Origin: CAYNNP01 sp964398215
GTDB lineage: Bacteria > Planctomycetota > Planctomycetia > Pirellulales > Pirellulaceae
Assembly (NCBI GenBank): GCA_964398215.1
Contig: CAYNNP010000011.1
Span: 1-58,261, forward strand
Direction: 5' to 3'
DNA length: 58,261 nucleotides
The notes under the pieces are model-generated. The model did no database searches, had not been told where the DNA came from, and was given only the letters and a program-made list of their open reading frames with translations. The translations under genes were made by a program, and so were the position numbers. Below, piece after piece: positions 54,515 through 58,261 of this stretch. Within the stretch, counting starts at the first letter, position 1. Each line of letters opens with the position of its first letter.

Positions 54515-57268
54515 ATGCCCCAACCCAATTCGTTTTCAACTCAGTCAGGTTTTAGCTACCGATTCCAAGCAACCCGTCACAGCGGCGATCAGAAACTGAG
54601 CATCACGGTGCTGGACGCCAGCAACGATTGCTACGAAGTCTTCGAATTGCCAGGCGAGTCCTTTGCGAGTGGTGAGCACAAGTTTTCAGATTTTTACCAT
54701 TCCGACTGTGAATGTAGTGTCGACCAATGGCGACAATCGGTTCTTGAAACAAAGAAAGTAGCTGCACTGGAGTTTCGTATCGTCACACCATCGGGCTCGA
54801 CCAAGTGGGTCCGCGAGACTCTGCATCCAGCTAGTCAGGACCAAGACGAAGAGGTGTGGATTGCGACTGTCCTCGACATCAGTAGCGAAAAAGAATCCAG
54901 CACCACGGATCCTGAGAGCGATACGAACTATCGCCAACTGGTAGAGTTCACAGCAGACGTTTTTTGGTCGGCAGGTATCGACGCACCGGTCAACTACCTA
55001 TCGCCACAGTTTCAAGAAATGTTCGGCTACGACCCAGCGGATCGTATCGGTCGATCAGAGTACGAACTGGTGCATCCAGATGACCTTGACGATCTTCAAC
55101 AGACTTTTGAGAACGGGGCTCGTGATGGAAAGCCTGTCTATCACGAATTTCGACATCGCTGCAAAGACGGCAGCTACATGTGGGTGATGGCGGCTGCAAC
55201 CGCTGTGCTGGACGAGCATGGTAAAGCGGTCAGTTACCAAGGCATCATGCGCGACATCAGCCAGCGAAAAGAACTTGAGCAGCGGCAAGAGCGGATGACG
55301 AAAATCCTGCAATCGACATCCGACTTTGTTGGCGTCTGCCACCCTACGAAAGGCATTCTTTGGTCAAACAAACCTTTCAAGGATCTGCGTCCGGATTTAG
55401 ACATCGAACAAAACCAAATTCCAATCACTGTGCTCTACCCAGATTGGGCACTCAATATAGTCCAGTATGAAGCAATTCCAACAGCTATTGAACAAGGCAC
55501 TTGGTCGGGCGAAACGGCACTGCTGACTGAGGACGGTAACGAGATACCGACTTCTCAGGTCATCATTGCTCACAAGAATGATGACGGAAGCATCGATTAC
55601 TTTTCGACGATCTTGCGTGATATCAGTATCCGCAAAGAGACCGAGCATGCGCTGCAAAAATCACAGGCGCAGTTTTTGCGAATGACTGAAAACGTGCCGG
55701 GGATGATTTATCGATACGTAATTCGCGCCGACGACAGCCATTGCATGGAGTTTGTTAGTTCGCAGTGCCGAGACATGTACGAGATCGAACCAGAAGAAGT
55801 GCTTGCTGATGCTGACAAACTGTTTGCTTGTTTAAACCCTGATGACAAGGCTCGTTTTGCGGCCGCTCTACAGGAGTCGCGGCTTTTGCTCACTCCGTTC
55901 CGTGTGGAGTACTGTGTGACTTTGCCTATTCAGGGTTTGCGATGGCGACAGAGCATTGGGCGTCCCACACGATACAAGAATGATGACACGATCTGGGATT
56001 GTGTTTCCATTGACATCACCAACCGCAAACAAGCCGAATTTCAAATGCAAGTTGCCAATGACGAATTGGCTCTAGCAACCAAGATGAAGGATGAGTTTCT
56101 GGCCAACATGAGCCACGAACTGCGCACTCCGCTCAATGCAATCCTGGGTATGAACGAAGGGTTATCCGAGGGAATGTATGGACCGATCACGGAACAACAA
56201 AAAGAAAGCTTCGAGGTGATTCGGCAAAGTGGATCTCACTTGCTGGATCTAATCAACGAAGTACTTGATCTGGCCAAAATTGAATCTGGTTCGGCGGAAC
56301 TGGAACGTGCAGCCGTGGATGTCGGCAGGCTTTGCGAAACAAGCCAACAACTGGTCACACAACAGGCGGATAAAAAGAGCATCCAGGTCAGTCTCAGTGT
56401 GCCTCCGAAGTTGCCTGAGATTCAAGCAGATGAGAAACGTTTACGCCAAGTCTTTGTTAATCTGCTTAGCAATGCTGTCAAGTTCACGCCCGCAGGTGGG
56501 ACCGTTTCTATCGCCGTCTCGCAGATCTCCAATACCACCAGCGATGTCCAAACGCTACGAGTCGCTGTAAGTGATACAGGGATTGGAATTGACGCCCAGC
56601 ATGCCGAGACGATCTTTCAACCGTTTGTTCAAATTGACAGTTCGTTGAGCCGGAACTATGTTGGAACCGGCCTTGGGCTGTCGCTAGTCAAGCGTTTCGT
56701 AGAACTGCATTCGGGCAGCGTGAGCGTGAAAAGCGAATTGGGTTCAGGCACTTGCTTCACAATCGATTTGCCGTACCGAAAACTATCGCCCCAAGCACCT
56801 CAGGTTTCCGATTCGAGCTCTACTCAGCGACTTTTCAGTATGAAATCGGATTCAAAACAACCAAAACCTAACGCCAACGTGCGCTTCGCAACCATCTTGC
56901 TTGCTGAAGACAATGAGAATGTCGCGCTCGCCACGACTCGGTATCTAGAGATGTCTGGGTTCCGTGTCCTGGAGGCTTGTGATGGCGAGGCGGCGGTTCA
57001 AGTAGCGATTGAACACCATCCGGATTTGATTCTGATGGATATTCAAATGCCACGAGTCGACGGCTTGCAGGCCATCACGAGAATCCGCAACACGCCCAAA
57101 CTGGAACAAGTTCCAATCATTGCATTGACAGGACTAGCGATGCCATCTGATGCGTCGCGTTGCTTGGAATGTGGTGCCAACCGGTATGTCGTCAAACCGT
57201 ATTGCATCAGCGAATTGGTTCAGGCGATCCACGAATTGTTACCCAGTGATGACAAAGTCCCTGTTTAA
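54515..57268 (+). CDS. Soluble PAS hybrid sensor histidine kinase with receiver domain
   Basis: A 917-residue signalling protein without membrane helices. The N-terminal 125 residues may form a degenerate PAS; clear PAS domains follow at about 138-250 (with a PAC end RDISQRKE), 255-375 and 385-505. The HisKA motif MSHELRTPLN has the phospho-accepting His534. The ATPase domain has NAVKFTPAGG, DTGIGID and GTGLGLSLVK. A C-terminal receiver (about 790-910) has AEDNE, Asp842 in LILMDIQMP, and the conserved Lys in VVKPY. The receiver is fused, so output needs a phosphotransfer protein or another target. A GAAAGAG Shine-Dalgarno supports the start. The signal is probably cytosolic. No partner regulator is adjacent. 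Confidence 0.94.
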   Translation: MPQPNSFSTQSGFSYRFQATRHSGDQKLSITVLDASNDCYEVFELPGESFASGEHKFSDFYHSDCECSVDQWRQSVLETKKVAALEFRIVTPSGSTKWVRETLHPASQDQDEEVWIATVLDISSEKESSTTDPESDTNYRQLVEFTADVFWSAGIDAPVNYLSPQFQEMFGYDPADRIGRSEYELVHPDDLDDLQQTFENGARDGKPVYHEFRHRCKDGSYMWVMAAATAVLDEHGKAVSYQGIMRDISQRKELEQRQERMTKILQSTSDFVGVCHPTKGILWSNKPFKDLRPDLDIEQNQIPITVLYPDWALNIVQYEAIPTAIEQGTWSGETALLTEDGNEIPTSQVIIAHKNDDGSIDYFSTILRDISIRKETEHALQKSQAQFLRMTENVPGMIYRYVIRADDSHCMEFVSSQCRDMYEIEPEEVLADADKLFACLNPDDKARFAAALQESRLLLTPFRVEYCVTLPIQGLRWRQSIGRPTRYKNDDTIWDCVSIDITNRKQAEFQMQVANDELALATKMKDEFLANMSHELRTPLNAILGMNEGLSEGMYGPITEQQKESFEVIRQSGSHLLDLINEVLDLAKIESGSAELERAAVDVGRLCETSQQLVTQQADKKSIQVSLSVPPKLPEIQADEKRLRQVFVNLLSNAVKFTPAGGTVSIAVSQISNTTSDVQTLRVAVSDTGIGIDAQHAETIFQPFVQIDSSLSRNYVGTGLGLSLVKRFVELHSGSVSVKSELGSGTCFTIDLPYRKLSPQAPQVSDSSSTQRLFSMKSDSKQPKPNANVRFATILLAEDNENVALATTRYLEMSGFRVLEACDGEAAVQVAIEHHPDLILMDIQMPRVDGLQAITRIRNTPKLEQVPIIALTGLAMPSDASRCLECGANRYVVKPYCISELVQAIHELLPSDDKVPV

Positions 57269-57272
57269 CAGA

Positions 57273-58261
57273 CTACTTTACGTACACACGCAATCGAGCC
57301 GATTGATAAGACTTTGCACTGCCTGTAAATGTCCAATCGGGATGCCCGTTGGGGTTGTTGCCAATTCCAACATCAGCGTCCCTTTTGGCTTTCCAATTGT
57401 TGATTGCGAATATCGTTTTTTTTGCTGCAGTATGGTGGACCTGCATGGAACCGTATCCAGATCTCGGTGACGCTGGTTGGTCACCAAAGTCGTACTGTGA
57501 ACCGGATGCGTTTTTTACTTTGGCGCTGTTGGAGGGGCTGTAGTTGTTTGGCCAAAATTCAATATTACCAACCAACCCTTTGCCACCATCGACTTGATCG
57601 ACCGTTGAATAGACATCCATCGATTGAACGCTTTGCTGGAAATTTGCGTTGGTCGAAGCACCTGGGAGGCCAATCTTCGTGATGTCCTTTGTAAATGCAT
57701 CCATCGCCACAAAGACGCTCCTGCGGTTGCCGCCACGATCCAATTCGACAAGGTAACCGATACGGCTGTAGGCGCTGACATCCTTGCTGCGATCAACACT
57801 GTATTGAATCTTGTCACTCAGATTGGTCAAATCCAATTCGTACACCAATTGATAGTCTTTTAGCTGCAACTGATCCAGTAAATCGGGTTCCTTGCCACCA
57901 CGAAATGCAGCAACAGGAAGCCCCGTGCCGCCCATCAAATTCGGAGTGGCGGTCTTGTTCCAAGCGAACCGAAACGCCACTGGCTCAGTCACTTTAGGCG
58001 AAGTCAAAATCAGATCATCACCCGTGATCTTTGCATCTGCCGGATGGAACCCGCCCGATCCGACTCCGATAATTTCAAAATGGCTGGGAGTTTTGCCGTC
58101 TCGCGTCTTCAGGCCGCCAGCGGTGTTTTTAAAACTCAGTTTGATGTTGCCAGGCAACACCTTGAACTCATCCAAGCCAGGACTGCGCGCGACCACATCG
58201 CGACCATAAAGATTCTTGAGCGCCAACAGCGCCAAACGTTTGCCAACATCCTGTTTGTTTG
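57273..58261 (-). CDS. Sialate O-acetylesterase-like protein, 5' part outside the window
   Basis: The 3'-terminal 329 codons of a gene whose start lies beyond the right edge; the frame stays open to the last base. Residues encoded by about 57870-58240 match the C-terminal part of sialate O-acetylesterases (RLALLALKNLYGRDV, LSFKNTAGGL, DLILTSPKVTEPVAFRFAW and NLMGGTGLPVAAFR). The catalytic SGNH part is not in the window. A second domain of about 210 residues (57275-57870, rich in NNPNGHPDW-type and FAINNW patterns) follows, which I recognise only as frequent at the end of planctomycete secreted enzymes. The TAG at 57273 is 4 nt from the hybrid kinase stop, so the genes converge. Partial; the esterase call rests on the C-terminal part alone. 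Confidence 0.7.
   Translation of the reverse strand, partial: NKQDVGKRLALLALKNLYGRDVVARSPGLDEFKVLPGNIKLSFKNTAGGLKTRDGKTPSHFEIIGVGSGGFHPADAKITGDDLILTSPKVTEPVAFRFAWNKTATPNLMGGTGLPVAAFRGGKEPDLLDQLQLKDYQLVYELDLTNLSDKIQYSVDRSKDVSAYSRIGYLVELDRGGNRRSVFVAMDAFTKDITKIGLPGASTNANFQQSVQSMDVYSTVDQVDGGKGLVGNIEFWPNNYSPSNSAKVKNASGSQYDFGDQPASPRSGYGSMQVHHTAAKKTIFAINNWKAKRDADVGIGNNPNGHPDWTFTGSAKSYQSARLRVYVK

Noticed and set aside
54234..54539. 101-residue minus-strand frame between valS and the hybrid kinase
   Set aside because: Overlaps the kinase start, has no Shine-Dalgarno or family pattern, and sits in a divergent promoter region.

Overview
The window looks like part of a planctomycete chromosome, probably from the Pirellulales. 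The evidence is: two giant or large exoproteins that carry an N-terminal LE-x-R-x-L-type motif (KLEDRILFDA, EPLEKRYLM) instead of a classical signal peptide; a Ser/Thr kinase with DWG in place of DFG, next to an ECF sigma factor; dockerin and GEVED domains; CHAT-TPR and Gfo/Idh/MocA proteins; and short palindromic intergenic repeats. I could not run a phylogenetic placement, so this is inference. About 30 protein genes, one tRNA and several non-coding repeats can be supported. I see no rRNA, CRISPR array, transposase, integrase or replication origin.

Layout. 1-452: intergenic, dense in short inverted repeats. 453-3055: a lemA / M48 (HtpX-like) membrane protease pair on the minus strand. 3541-13097: a tightly packed minus-strand run of seven genes, in transcription order TolC, a 91-residue one-helix protein, a short SecA-like ATPase, a HlyD-type adaptor, a DUF3467-like protein, a GAF-GAF-TM-HlyD fusion and a PqqD/M50-protease/HlyD fusion. 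Divergent from it, 13652-26218 encodes a 4188-residue exoprotein (DUF4347, DUF11 repeats, SdrB/Cna-B repeats, DUF11, Ig-like end). The arrangement suggests a dedicated export machine and its substrate and is the most interesting part of the window. 26306-30001: an ECF sigma factor followed by a Ser/Thr kinase with a zinc anti-sigma-like N-terminus and a TPR C-terminus. 30259-34185: a secreted TPR-CHAT protease-like protein.

34725-35099: rpsU, tRNA-Val(TAC) and a strong terminator. 35602-36077: two small convergent hypothetical genes. 36148-40690: housekeeping genes (Uup-type ABC-F, a GlmM-like phosphohexomutase, DNA polymerase IV). 40739-44233: a secreted metzincin with GEVED and dockerin-like parts. 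44768-47762: an SseB-like protein, a secreted LamG-like protein and a membrane metallopeptidase. 47780-50816: a zinc-ribbon membrane protein, a Gfo/Idh/MocA oxidoreductase and a YegS/DAGK lipid kinase, probably one operon. 51003-54101: valS with an inserted zinc ribbon. 54515-57268: a soluble PAS hybrid histidine kinase. 57273-58261: the 3'-terminal part of a sialate O-acetylesterase-like gene, cut by the window edge.

How the genes may work together (inference): the SecA-like ATPase, HlyD adaptors, M50-HlyD membrane protein and TolC could carry the giant DUF4347 protein across both membranes, with the GAF domains sensing a cytosolic signal. The DUF4347 domain has a His-Gly / Gly-Cys arrangement like clan CD cysteine proteases and may process the protein. 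The sigma/kinase pair looks like a separate phosphorylation-controlled transcription switch.
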